Of a stretch of DNA of 64,000 nt, positions 56,452 to 64,000 are shown in pieces. This DNA is from an uncultured Jannaschia sp. (lineage in GTDB: Bacteria; Pseudomonadota; Alphaproteobacteria; Rhodobacterales; Rhodobacteraceae). The position numbers were made by a program, and so were the translations under genes. A model generated the notes under the pieces. It was not told the origin of the DNA. It did no database searches and saw only the letters and a list, made by a program, of their open reading frames with translations. The stretch lies in NCBI GenBank assembly GCA_947494145.1, contig CANLTZ010000001.1, positions 1-64,000 of the forward strand, read 5' to 3'. How positions within the stretch are numbered: position 1 is the first letter of the stretch; the number at the start of each line of letters is the position of its first letter.

Positions 56452-57014
56452 GCCGTGCCCTCCGGGCGGGGGTGGCGCCAGATGGTGATGCGGCCACCCA
56501 TGATCGTGCCATCGGGCGTGGCGCCCAGGCGGGTGGCAACGGCCTCGGACCGGGTGTTGCCGGGCGTGATGTAGCTGACCAGGGATGGCACGCGCAGGGC
56601 TTGCCAGGCGTGGGCATTGGCGGCGCGGGCAGCTTCGGTCGCGAGGCCCTGGCCCTCGAACTCGGCGCGCAAAAGCCAGCCCAGTTCGTGTTCTTCATCC
56701 CCCGGTTCCAACCCAATGAGGACGAAGCCTGCCACATCGCCGCCGCGCGTCTGGATTGTCCAGAGGCCGTGGCCGCGCAGCAGCCAAGTGGCGGTCATGC
56801 CGCAGAAATCCTGCCAGCTTTCTTCCAGCGTCGAGGGTCCGCCCTCAAAGGCGCTGCGGTCGGTGCCGGTGATGGCGTGGAGCGCGTCGAAATCCGTCAG
56901 CCGCGGGGCGCGTAGCATGGTCCTGGCGGTGTGCAGCACGGGGACGGCCGCTTCCAGCAACGCGGCGCGGTCGGCGGCGGGCGCCGGGACGGGAAGAGTG
57001 ACGGGCGCGATCAT
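56448..57014 (-). CDS. GNAT acetyltransferase 7 of the array
   Basis: A 188-residue GNAT with an N-terminal extension: MIAPVTLPVPAPAADR before the usual TARTMLRAPRLTDFD. Further FEGGPSTLEESWQDFCGMTATWLLRGHGLW, EHELGWLLRAEFEGQGLATEAARAA, and SYITPGNTRSEAVATRLGATP. ATG 57014 is chosen because it gives the ATGA overlap with GNAT 6. Confidence 0.92.
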   Translation of the reverse strand: MIAPVTLPVPAPAADRAALLEAAVPVLHTARTMLRAPRLTDFDALHAITGTDRSAFEGGPSTLEESWQDFCGMTATWLLRGHGLWTIQTRGGDVAGFVLIGLEPGDEEHELGWLLRAEFEGQGLATEAARAANAHAWQALRVPSLVSYITPGNTRSEAVATRLGATPDGTIMGGRITIWRHPRPEGTA

Positions 57015-57511
57015 GCGGCCGCCCCGTGGACCCAGATGGTGCAGGCCAAGTCGTGGGTGGGGGCAATCCCCGTGTCGTGTGCGCCCAGGCGTGCGGCGAG
57101 GCGTTGACTGGGCGTGTTGCCGCGGTCGATATGGCTGACGATGCGGGGCCATTTCGCCGCGAGGCCCGTGTCGCGGGCCCAGGTAAGGGCGGTTTGCGCG
57201 GCCTCGGTGGCGAGGCCTTTGCCGGTGGCGGAAAAGAGTGACCAGCCCAGTTCTACATCCGGGCGGCCAGCGGGCAGATGAAAGCCGCAGGTGCCGATTG
57301 CGCCGGTGCCGTCATCCAGCACCCACCAGCCATAGCCGCGCAGGGGCCAGTGGCCGCGATCACTGGCTAAGACCTTCCAGGCGGCGGTTTCATCCAGGGG
57401 ACCGCCGATGATGTGTGACCGCGCGGACGCGTAGAAGGCGGCATAGGCGCTGTGGTCGCATGCTTCGGGCGCGCGCAGCGTCAGGCGCGGGGTGGTCAAT
57501 GTCGGGATCAT
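57011..57511 (-). CDS. GNAT acetyltransferase 6 of the array
   Basis: The shortest member (166 residues): MIPTLTTPRLTLRAPEACDHS, IIGGPLDETAAWKVLASDRGHWPLRGYGWW, DVELGWSLFSATGKGLATEAA, ending in CTIWVHGAAA instead of RHPAP. Its end is more diverged than that of the others. Confidence 0.92.
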   Translation of the reverse strand: MIPTLTTPRLTLRAPEACDHSAYAAFYASARSHIIGGPLDETAAWKVLASDRGHWPLRGYGWWVLDDGTGAIGTCGFHLPAGRPDVELGWSLFSATGKGLATEAAQTALTWARDTGLAAKWPRIVSHIDRGNTPSQRLAARLGAHDTGIAPTHDLACTIWVHGAAA

Positions 57512-58029
57512 GCGGCGACCTCCGACGGGGCGGGGTGCCGCCAGACCGCCATGTCGCCGAAGCGTTCATAGGTGAAGCGGCCATCGGGACGCGCGCCCAG
57601 GCGGCGTGCCACGCGGGTCGAAGCGTCATTTCCGTCTGCGACCAGGCTGATGAGGGTCGTCCAGCCCAGCATGTCATAGGCATAGCTGCGAGCGGCATGG
57701 GCGGCCTCGGTCGCGTAGCCTTGGCCTTCATGACCCTCGAACAGGTCCCAGCCCAGTTCGTGTTCGGGGAAACCTGCCGGAAACCACAGGCCGACGATGC
57801 CGATGGGGGCACCACTGGCGCGGTGTTCCACCACCCAGCGGCCAAAGCCGCGCAACAGCCAGTGGCCCGCTTCTTGCGCCAGCACACGCCAAGACAACTC
57901 AGCCGTGAGCGGGCCGCCGACAAAGGACGCGCGGGGTGAGGCGTAGAAAGCCGCCAGCGCGTCGAAATCGTCGATATGGGGCGCGCGCAGCGTCAGCCGG
58001 TCGGTCGTCAGGGTGGGGATGGCGATCAT
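57508..58029 (-). CDS. GNAT acetyltransferase 5 of the array
   Basis: A 173-residue GNAT: MIAIPTLTTDRLTLRAP, FVGGPLTAELSWRVLAQEAGHWLLRGFGRW, EHELGWDLFEGHEGQGYATEAAHAA, AYDMLGWTTLISLVADGNDAST and a final MAVWRHPAPSEVAA. Confidence 0.93.
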   Translation of the reverse strand: MIAIPTLTTDRLTLRAPHIDDFDALAAFYASPRASFVGGPLTAELSWRVLAQEAGHWLLRGFGRWVVEHRASGAPIGIVGLWFPAGFPEHELGWDLFEGHEGQGYATEAAHAARSYAYDMLGWTTLISLVADGNDASTRVARRLGARPDGRFTYERFGDMAVWRHPAPSEVAA

Positions 58030-58538
58030 GGGGCGCCCCCGGGCTGGCGGTAAACCAAGGCTGGGCCGCTGCTGCCTTCGGGGCGCGGGGCGTCCGGGTC
58101 CAGCCTTGCGCCCATACGCTCCGCCAAGCGGATGGAGCGGTCGTTGCCCGCGCGGATATAGTGGACGATGTCGGTCCAGCCCAGGCGGGTGCGGGCATCG
58201 GCCATGGCGGCTTGGGCGGCCTCAAAGGCGTAGCCGTGGCCTTCGGCGCCGTCGAAGAGGACCCAGCCGATTTCCGTCTCCGGCCATCCTGCGGGGAAGT
58301 AGGGGCCGACCATGCCGATGGCCGTGTCGTCCCCTTTGCGTGTCACGGCCCAGAGGCCGAAGCCGCGCATCTGCCAATGCCCCAGCATGGCGGCAAAGGC
58401 ACGCCAAGCGGCGGGGCGGGGCAGGTGGCCGCCCGTCATGGCGCTGCGCTCAGACATGTAGAACGCGGTGGCGGCGTCTTCGTCGCGCGGCGCCAGGGGG
58501 CGCAGGGTCAGACGCGAGGTGGTGAGGGTCTGGGTCAT
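58026..58538 (-). CDS. GNAT acetyltransferase 4 of the array
   Basis: A 170-residue GNAT: MTQTLTTSRLTLRPLAPRDED, MTGGHLPRPAAWRAFAAMLGHWQMRGFGLW, TEIGWVLFDGAEGHGYAFEAAQAA, YIRAGNDRSIRLAERMGARLD and VYRQPGGAP. The last motif is RQP not RHP. Confidence 0.92.
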   Translation of the reverse strand: MTQTLTTSRLTLRPLAPRDEDAATAFYMSERSAMTGGHLPRPAAWRAFAAMLGHWQMRGFGLWAVTRKGDDTAIGMVGPYFPAGWPETEIGWVLFDGAEGHGYAFEAAQAAMADARTRLGWTDIVHYIRAGNDRSIRLAERMGARLDPDAPRPEGSSGPALVYRQPGGAP

Positions 58539-59062
58539 GCCGCGCCACTTTCTGGGCCGGGATGGCGCCAGGTGCGGACGGGACCGCCAGGTGTGGCTGC
58601 ATCGGCGTCAAGCTGGCAGCCTAGACGCTTGGCCAGCGCGACGGAGCGGGTATTGGCGTCTTCGATGTAGCTGACCGCTTCCGTCCAGCCGAGCCGGGCA
58701 TAGGCATCGGCGCGCGCCGCGCGGGCGGCTTCGGCAGCGATGCCACGCCCTGCGGCGGGGGCATAGGCTATCCAAGTGAGTTCGGGGGCAGGCCAGCCCT
58801 CTGGCTGTTTGGGCCCGACGAGGCCGATGCTGTCGCCGCCATCTTCCGTCACGGCCCAGGGGCCAAAGCCCCGGTGCAGCCAGTTCCAGATGACGGCGCC
58901 GAAGCTGCGCCAGGCGGCAGTCGGATTGCGGTGCCCGGCGAAGAAGCGCGCGGCATCCGTTTCCATGAACGCGGCATAGGCCGGCCAATCCGCGACCTGT
59001 GGCGGCCGCAGGGTCAGACGCTCGGTCCGCAGGACCGGGTTATCGGGCAGGCAGTCGGTCAC
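58535..59062 (-). CDS. GNAT acetyltransferase 3 of the array
   Basis: A 175-residue GNAT: NPVLRTERLTLRPPQVADW, FFAGHRNPTAAWRSFGAVIWNWLHRGFGPW, ELTWIAYAPAAGRGIAAEAARAA, YIEDANTRSVALAKRLGC and WRHPGPESGAA. It follows the NIPSNAP gene by a 4-nt overlap. Confidence 0.92.
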   Translation of the reverse strand: MTDCLPDNPVLRTERLTLRPPQVADWPAYAAFMETDAARFFAGHRNPTAAWRSFGAVIWNWLHRGFGPWAVTEDGGDSIGLVGPKQPEGWPAPELTWIAYAPAAGRGIAAEAARAARADAYARLGWTEAVSYIEDANTRSVALAKRLGCQLDADAATPGGPVRTWRHPGPESGAA

Positions 59063-59391
59063 AGGTTCAGATCATCCGCACTGGCGCCGTCGAAGACGGG
59101 CCGGGTGAAGGAACGGTCGTAGCGGCGGATGCATCCGCTGCGCTGGGCAAAGGCATAGGCGCGTTGGCAGTCGGGATCGGCGTGCATGCGGTCGCGGTAA
59201 GCTTCGTAGGCGGCCAGCGAGGGGAAGGAGAAATGGCAATAGGCGATGTCGTTGGGGCCTTCATGGGGCATGTGGTAGCCATGGTGCGTGCCGCCCATGA
59301 CCGGGATCTGGTGGAGCCAAAAACGCGCATAGGTTTCGAACTCGGCCATCTTTTCGGGGTCGATTTCATAGCGAACGGTGCAGGTGATCAT
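59059..59391 (-). CDS. NIPSNAP-like small protein
   Basis: A 110-residue ferredoxin-fold protein: MITCTVRYEIDPEKMAEFETYARFWL, GGTHHGYHMPHEGPNDIAYC, FPSLAAYEAYRDRMHADPDC and RSFTRPVF. Such dimeric alpha-beta barrels (NIPSNAP/DUF1330 group) have no general enzyme activity; some bind small molecules. Start 59391 makes an ATGA overlap with GNAT 2, so it is inside the array, the only non-GNAT member. Confidence 0.88.
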   Translation of the reverse strand: MITCTVRYEIDPEKMAEFETYARFWLHQIPVMGGTHHGYHMPHEGPNDIAYCHFSFPSLAAYEAYRDRMHADPDCQRAYAFAQRSGCIRRYDRSFTRPVFDGASADDLNL

Positions 59392-59963
59392 GGCTGACCC
59401 CCGTGGCGCCAAACCTCAAGCTCGGGTTCGCCAATGGCGGCCTCGGCCCTGGGGTCGCGATGCGCGCCCAGGCGCTGGGCCAGGGCGGCCGAGTGCGCGT
59501 TGTCGGCGGCGATGTAGAACACGAAGTGGCCGTCACCCAGCAAGGTTGCGGCGTGGGCACGGGCCAGGGACGCGGCCTCGGTCGCGTAGCCTTGGCCGCG
59601 GTGCTGGGGCAGGAACATCCAGCCCAGTTCGGGTTCCACATCGTCCCATTCGAGACCCAGATGGACGAAGCCCAGAAGGGCGCCGTCCGACAGACGCTCC
59701 ACCGACCAAAGCCCGTGACCATGAAGAAGCCAGCCCGCCGCATAGGTGCAAAACGCCTCATATGCGCCTTCCGCATCATAGGGTCCGCCCACATGGGCTA
59801 GGTTGGCGCCCATCAGGATCTCGGTCCAGGCGGGCAGGTCCTCCGTGCGGGGGGCGCGCAGCCGTAGGCGCGCACCGTCCAGCACGGGCACCTGGGCCGC
59901 GTGATGGCGGGCCATATCGGCCGCGGCGCCTTCGGGCGCCCGGCTGCAACGGGGCGCAGTCAC
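59388..59963 (-). CDS. GNAT acetyltransferase 2 of the array
   Basis: A 191-residue GNAT with an N-terminal extension (MTAPRCSRAPEGAAADMARH) before LDGARLRLRAPRTEDL. Then HVGGPYDAEGAYEAFCTYAAGWLLHGHGLW, EPELGWMFLPQHRGQGYATEAA, one of two array members keeping the canonical Q/RxxGxG/A loop, and LEVWRHGGQP. Confidence 0.93.
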   Translation of the reverse strand: MTAPRCSRAPEGAAADMARHHAAQVPVLDGARLRLRAPRTEDLPAWTEILMGANLAHVGGPYDAEGAYEAFCTYAAGWLLHGHGLWSVERLSDGALLGFVHLGLEWDDVEPELGWMFLPQHRGQGYATEAASLARAHAATLLGDGHFVFYIAADNAHSAALAQRLGAHRDPRAEAAIGEPELEVWRHGGQP

Positions 59964-60493
59964 GGGGTCACCGCCGGATGCCGCCAGACTTCGCTGGTGT
60001 CGCCGAGCAGCGTGCCCATCGTCTCGAACGCGGCGCCAAGCCGTTCCGCCACCGCCTTCGACGCCAGGTTGTCGGGGTGAATCTGACTGATCAGCGGACC
60101 AAGCCCCAGCCGCGTGCGCGCATCTTCGCGCGCGGCCAAAGCGGCCTCGGTGGCATAGCCCTTCCCAGTGGCGCCGTCATACAAGTGCCAGCCCAGCTCC
60201 GGCTCGGGCCACATCTCGTGGAAGATCACACCGGCCTTGCCGAGGCGTGTGCCAGTGGACTTTTCCAAGATCTGCCAAAATCCATGACCACGCAGAACCC
60301 AGTGGCCGATGGTAGACGTGAACGAGCGCCAGGCCCCCCAGCGATCCGTCGGGCCGCCGGTGAACTCCATGCGGTCGGAGAGACCAAAGGCCAGGTGCGC
60401 CGGCCAGTCGCCTTCCTCGGGCACGCGCAGAACCAACCGCTCGGTCTCAAGCGGGGCGATCGCGGCCAGGTCATGGAATACGCAGGCTGTCAT
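59960..60493 (-). CDS. GNAT acetyltransferase 1 of the array
   Basis: A 177-residue GNAT, first in order after ffh. It has LETERLVLRVPEEGDWPA, EFTGGPTDRWGAWRSFTSTIGHWVLRGHGFW, EPELGWHLYDGATGKGYATEAALAA, HPDNLASKAVAERLGAAF and WRHPAVTP. ATG 60493 overlaps the ffh stop, so it is translationally coupled to the SRP GTPase. Confidence 0.93.
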   Translation of the reverse strand: MTACVFHDLAAIAPLETERLVLRVPEEGDWPAHLAFGLSDRMEFTGGPTDRWGAWRSFTSTIGHWVLRGHGFWQILEKSTGTRLGKAGVIFHEMWPEPELGWHLYDGATGKGYATEAALAAREDARTRLGLGPLISQIHPDNLASKAVAERLGAAFETMGTLLGDTSEVWRHPAVTP

Positions 60494-61971
60494 CGTTTCT
60501 TGCCGAAGCCCCCCATGCCCGCGGGCGGCGTGATGCCGCCGGGCATCCCGGGCATCTTGAGGCTGCCCATCTTGCGCGCGGCTTCCTCCAACTGGGCCTG
60601 ATCCATCTGCGACGGGTCGGGCATGCCGGCCTTGCCGCCCATCATCCCCATGGCCTTCTTGAGCATCCCGCCCTTGCCCATCTTCTTCATCATGTCGGCC
60701 ATCTGCCGGTGCATCTTGAGAAGTTGGTTCAGCTCACTCACTTCCAGCCCCGCGCCCTTTGCAATGCGCTTCTTGCGGCTGGCTTGCAGAAGCTGCGGGT
60801 TGGCCCGTTCCTTCTTCGTCATGGAATCGATCAGCGCGATCTGACGCTTGAGGATGCTGTCATCCAGGCCCGCCTTGTCCATCTGCTTGGCCATCTTGCC
60901 CATGCCGGGCATCATGCCCATCATCCCTTCCATGCCGCCCATCTGCTGCATTTGCAGAAGCTGGCCCTTCAGGTCGTTCATGCTAAAGAGCCCCTTCTGG
61001 AAGCGCTTCATCATGCGCTCCTGGGCCTCGACCTCCATGACCTCCTGGGCCTTTTCCACCAAGGCCACGATGTCGCCCATGCCCAGAATGCGGCCCGCGA
61101 TGCGCGACGGGTCGAACTCCTCCAACGCATCCATCTTTTCGCCGACACCCACGAAGCGGATGGGCTTACCGGTGACGGCCCGCATGGAAAGCGCCGCGCC
61201 GCCGCGCCCGTCGCCATCCATTCGTGTCAGACAGACGCCGGTAACGCCGACCTTGGCGTCGAATTCCTCGGCCACCTCAACGGCCACCTGGCCGGTCAGA
61301 CCGTCGACCACCAGCAGCGTCTCGCGTGGCTCGACCGCGGCATGGACCTGGGCCACCTCGTCCATCAGCACCTGGTCGATCTGCAACCGCCCCGCCGTGT
61401 CGAGCATATAGACGTCATAGCCCCCCAAACCGGCCTGGGTCTTGGCCCGCTTGGCGATATCCACCGGGCGTTGGCCTGGCACGATGGGCAGCGTATCCAC
61501 CCCGATCTGCCCGCCCAGGATGGCCAGCTGTTCCATGGCGGCAGGGCGGTTGACGTCGAGCGAGGCCATCAGCACGCGCTTGCCGTCCCGTTCCTTCAGG
61601 CGCCGGGCGATCTTGGCGGTCGTCGTCGTCTTCCCGCCCCCTTGCAGGCCCACCATCAGGATCGGCGCCGGAGGGTTATCGACTTTCAGCGGCGGGATGC
61701 CGTCTTCGCCCGCCAGCATCTGGACCAACTCATCATGGACGATCTTGATGACCTGCTGGCCCGGCGTGACGGATTTGGTGACGGCGGCGCCGGTTGCTTT
61801 GGCGGTGACGCGCTTGACGAAATCGCGCGCCACGGGCAGCGACACGTCGGCCTCCAGAAGCGCGACACGCACTTCGCGCATCGCGGTGCGGACGTCGTCT
61901 TCGCTCAGCGCGCCCTGTTTGGTGAGGCGGTCGAAGACGCCGCCCAGGCGATCTGACAAGCTCTCGAACAT
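60490..61971 (-). CDS. ffh: Signal recognition particle protein Ffh
   Basis: A 493-residue SRP54 GTPase that binds signal sequences co-translationally. N-domain MFESLSDRLGGVFDRL; G-domain loop VGLQGGGKTTTTAKIA near 105-120, then DTAGRLQIDQVLM and LTRMDGDGRGG; M-domain with repeated methionines (MQQMGGMEGMMGMMPGMG). ATG 61971 chosen. Its stop begins the overlapping gene chain. Confidence 0.97.
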   Translation of the reverse strand: MFESLSDRLGGVFDRLTKQGALSEDDVRTAMREVRVALLEADVSLPVARDFVKRVTAKATGAAVTKSVTPGQQVIKIVHDELVQMLAGEDGIPPLKVDNPPAPILMVGLQGGGKTTTTAKIARRLKERDGKRVLMASLDVNRPAAMEQLAILGGQIGVDTLPIVPGQRPVDIAKRAKTQAGLGGYDVYMLDTAGRLQIDQVLMDEVAQVHAAVEPRETLLVVDGLTGQVAVEVAEEFDAKVGVTGVCLTRMDGDGRGGAALSMRAVTGKPIRFVGVGEKMDALEEFDPSRIAGRILGMGDIVALVEKAQEVMEVEAQERMMKRFQKGLFSMNDLKGQLLQMQQMGGMEGMMGMMPGMGKMAKQMDKAGLDDSILKRQIALIDSMTKKERANPQLLQASRKKRIAKGAGLEVSELNQLLKMHRQMADMMKKMGKGGMLKKAMGMMGGKAGMPDPSQMDQAQLEEAARKMGSLKMPGMPGGITPPAGMGGFGKKR

Positions 61972-62136
61972 CGCGTCTCTCCTCGTGCTGGACGCCCCAA
62001 AGATGGGATCGCCCGGCTGAATGCACAAATGCCCCCGTGGGCGCGACGCGCTGACGGAGGGCGATCCCCAAAGCGGGGACCGGAAACGCTGCGGCTTCCG
62101 GGTTGGGGCGCGGGCTACGCCTGCCTGGGGCGACTG

Positions 62137-62553
62137 TCAAGATTGGGCACGGGCGGCCAGCCAGGGGTTGATCGCGTTCGTGGCGCGTTGAGGCGCGTGG
62201 TCGCCGCCCCAGGCAACTGGCAAGCGCCGGGGCCCTTGGCGCACCACGTCCAGTTCCAACCTTGCAAGCCTGCTTCTGGAGGTGCCCGTGGCGGTGATGC
62301 GGCGTTTCAACCGCGCGGGGCCCATCGCAGACGACGGCGCGTCTTCGACACTGCCCTCTAAAACATGGCGTCGGCCGGAGTATGCGCTGTGCTGTCTGCG
62401 GTCGAGAATGATGGTTTGGCGTGACACGAAGACCGCGAAGGTCCCGGCACCGACACGTGCACAAGGCACCCACCAAAGGCGCATCACCGGCGGCGCGAAG
62501 GGGTTCCAGAATGCGAAGGCGGAATAGATCACGATCAGCGCGATGGTAATCAC
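62137..62553 (-). CDS. Hypothetical protein with N-terminal membrane segment
   Basis: A 138-residue frame starting at GTG 62553 with one hydrophobic segment (ITIALIVIYSAFAFW) and a 110-residue basic tail. The frame is open for 110 nt more upstream (to about 62660) and codes plausible residues, but offers only CTG as further start, so the gene may be longer or 5'-decayed. Homologues of the RLWWVPCARV region are not recognised. Confidence 0.4.
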   Translation of the reverse strand: MITIALIVIYSAFAFWNPFAPPVMRLWWVPCARVGAGTFAVFVSRQTIILDRRQHSAYSGRRHVLEGSVEDAPSSAMGPARLKRRITATGTSRSRLARLELDVVRQGPRRLPVAWGGDHAPQRATNAINPWLAARAQS

Positions 62554-62732
62554 ACCGATCGCCCAGAGCGCGCGATCAATGATGAGGCGATCGGGTTCCG
62601 ATCCGATGCCGATGGCCCTGGCGGCCAGGATAAAGGCCCGGACGGCGTCTTTGGAGTCGCAGGATCACCGATTTCTCTCGCACTTGATGGCTTGTGTCTA
62701 AGCCCCCGCCACCTTGGCGAAGCACCACGCCC

Positions 62733-62784
62733 CTTCATCTTGGCGCAAATACTCCACGGGGGTCCGGGGGTGTGAAACCCCCGG
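62733..62784 (-). repeat. GC-hairpin/GGAGTATTT intergenic repeat, copy 4 (inverted)
   Basis: CTTCATCTTGGCGCAAATAC TCC, then GGGGGTCC and a CCGGGGG/CCCCCGG stem (62764-62784): the repeat of 21856, 51165 and 55376 in opposite orientation, here in an otherwise gene-poor gap (62554-62817). Confidence 0.7.
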
Positions 62785-62817
62785 CGTTCCCAGCCGTGAT
62801 CCCAGAACGATCCGTCG

Positions 62818-62994
62818 TTAACCGTCGTCGGATGACGTCTGGACGATTCCGCTGATCTCGGAGTTTTGGAAGCCGATGATGTCTTTCCAAAAAACCAGAT
62901 CGACCGCGATGATGCCCACGATGGCAATGGCCGAAAACAGGGCGAGGCGGTCGAGAAGCGGGGTCCGGTTCTTGGTGGTATAGATGTTGCGCAT
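62818..62994 (-). CDS. Small single-span membrane protein (58 aa)
   Basis: A 58-residue protein with a polar start (MRNIYTTKNRTPLLDRL), one hydrophobic segment (ALFSAIAIVGIIAVDLVFW, about 18-36) and an acidic end (QTSSDDG). GGAGAGG upstream of the ATG 62994. A CtrA half-site TTAACCAT lies 32 nt upstream of the start. Function unknown. Confidence 0.7.
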   Translation of the reverse strand: MRNIYTTKNRTPLLDRLALFSAIAIVGIIAVDLVFWKDIIGFQNSEISGIVQTSSDDG

Positions 62995-63025
62995 GATCCT
63001 CTCCGGCGGAGTTGGGGATGATGCG

Positions 63026-63033
63026 TTAACCAT
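63026..63033 (+). promoter_or_regulatory. CtrA half-site TTAACCAT
   Basis: A single TTAACCAT in the gap upstream of the 58-residue membrane protein gene (start 62994). Only a half-site, so weak evidence on its own. Confidence 0.35.
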
Positions 63034-63206
63034 GGAGGGCGACAATGGCCTGCGTCGGGCCGAATTGTGCAGCCCGCGGGGTCATGTCCTGCCGCCTTGA
63101 TGGCAAAACGGGCCTGGGCTGGCCGGTTCACGAAACTGTTTTCATTGGGCGCCCGCATGTTACGGGCGCCCATGGGGTCTAGCCTATCTGCCAGATGGCG
63201 TGCGGC

Positions 63207-63779
63207 TCAGGCCGCAATTGCGTCGATTTCGGCTTCGGCGCGGCCCACGCCTTCGGGGTCGCCCATCAGGCCATCGGCGGCGACGATTTCCACGTCATGG
63301 ATGCCGATAAAGCCCAAAAAGAAGGTCAGCCAGGGCGTCGCGAAGTCGATATCGCTGCCGACCTTTGTGCCGCCAGAGGCCACCGCGATGATGGCGCGCT
63401 TGCCTTCCAGCAGGCCCTTGGGCCCGGTTTCGGTGTATTGGAACGTCACGCCCAGCCGAGCAACGTGGTCGGCCCAAGCCTTCAGCGCGGCGGGTACGCC
63501 GAAGTTGTAAATGGGCGTGGAGATCACGATGGTGTCTGCGGCCTGAAGCTCGGCCACCAGCGCGTCCGACAAGGCAAGCGCGTCGCGGTGGGCGCCGCTG
63601 CGGTCGGCGGGCGGGGTGAAGGTGCCCGCGACCCAGGTATCGGTGACTTGGGGCACCGGGTTGGTGCCGATATCGCGGGTGACAACGTCGCCACCCAGCC
63701 GTTCGACGATGCGGTCGGCCAGCTTGCGAGAGGTGGAGCCTTCGGTGCGGGCGGAGGCGTCGATGCGGAGAATGCTCAT
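63207..63779 (-). CDS. azoR: FMN-dependent NADH-azoreductase
   Basis: A 190-residue flavodoxin-fold enzyme that reduces azo dyes and quinones with NADH. N-terminal SILRIDASARTEGSTSRKLADRIV, FMN loop TIVISTPIYNFGVPAALKAWADHV, and VASGGTKVG with PWLTFFLGFIGI. ATG 63779 chosen. Upstream 63780-63926 should carry its promoter. Confidence 0.92.
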   Translation of the reverse strand: MSILRIDASARTEGSTSRKLADRIVERLGGDVVTRDIGTNPVPQVTDTWVAGTFTPPADRSGAHRDALALSDALVAELQAADTIVISTPIYNFGVPAALKAWADHVARLGVTFQYTETGPKGLLEGKRAIIAVASGGTKVGSDIDFATPWLTFFLGFIGIHDVEIVAADGLMGDPEGVGRAEAEIDAIAA

Positions 63780-63926
63780 GGCGGGGTCCTTGGGGTTGGA
63801 GCGAATGATGCGCCCAAGGTGACCGTTTGTTGACGCAATGAAACAGGTAAGGACGCACCGGTTCTGTGCGAAAATACAGGGCAACGCCAGATGTCCGCGC
63901 GCATGGAAACTCAAGACCAAAAAACG

Positions 63927-63952
63927 AAAAAACCCCGCCCGGAGGCAGGGCT
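63927..63952 (-). terminator. Intrinsic terminator of a gene beyond the window
   Basis: On the minus strand AAGCCCTGCC-TCCG-GGCGGGGTT followed by a T-run (63927-63932). The gene it ends would lie on the minus strand to the right of the window. Confidence 0.75.
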
Positions 63953-64000
63953 TTCAAAGTCGTTGCTGGGAAAATTTCAGGAATTGTGCAACGTCGTCAG

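Noticed and set aside
62550-63173. A 200-codon minus-strand frame over the 58-residue membrane protein
   Set aside because: It is out of frame with the small protein, which has a signal-like span and good Shine-Dalgarno; the long frame is proline/arginine-rich noise and runs through a repeat.

Overview
The window looks like a chromosomal segment of an alphaproteobacterium of the Rhodobacteraceae (Roseobacter group). The reasons are high GC in nearly all genes, MipZ, a class I lysyl-tRNA synthetase, an RpoH of the Rhodobacter RpoHII kind, CtrA-type TTAA-N7-TTAAC motifs, Roseobacter-style choline/betaine and BMP-family nucleoside transporters, and long runs of genes coupled by 4-nt ATGA overlaps. 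No rRNA, CRISPR array, plasmid replicon or intact prophage is visible.

Left part (1-12.3 kb). The window opens inside a large serine recombinase that has lost its catalytic N-terminus and whose 3' end runs into an initiator tRNA-Met gene, so this is probably one end of an integrated element. Then, on the minus strand, comes a nucleoside uptake and salvage operon: BMP lipoprotein, NTF2-like protein, ATPase, permease, LysE-type exporter, permease, purine nucleoside phosphorylase. A second minus-strand group holds a branched-chain aminotransferase-like gene, a hypothetical gene, a universal stress protein, an Nfu Fe-S protein, tsaB (with a CTG start) and rimI.

Middle part (12.4-33 kb). Small enzymes are followed by an orphan tailspike-like beta-helix protein with a perfect CtrA box upstream, then lysK and terB. 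The stretch 18.4-26 kb is rich in mobile DNA: a decayed IS6-family element, a solitary IS end, three copies of a 116-bp palindromic MITE-like repeat, and another 169-bp inverted-repeat element. Interspersed are trpS, a rhomboid that lacks its catalytic residues, murJ and an AT-rich secreted protein. glnD, a lipoprotein of the penicillin-binding-protein-activator type, rsmI, yraN and gshB follow.

Right-centre (33-50 kb). comM has CtrA half-sites upstream. Then come GST, a cobU pair, rpoH with an RpoE-like promoter, a ChaN-like gene, coaBC-dut-ThiF, half of an amino-acid ABC transporter, a GbsR/MarR regulator coupled to cytochrome bd genes (cydAB) with an 18-bp palindrome on its start codon, a betaine/choline ABC operon and mipZ.

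Right part (50-64 kb). The conserved ribosome/SRP cluster ffh-rpsP-rimM-trmD-rplS-rpmE is heavily remodelled. Between ffh and the aroQ-type chorismate mutase/rpsP sit ten consecutive paralogous GNAT acetyltransferases plus one NIPSNAP protein, every junction from ffh onward being a 4-nt overlap. An antiparallel kinase-like gene splits rimM from trmD. This tandem acetyltransferase array is the most unusual feature. A GC-hairpin intergenic repeat occurs four times and has been absorbed into the C-terminus of one of the acetyltransferases. The window ends with two small or uncertain membrane-protein genes and an azoreductase.
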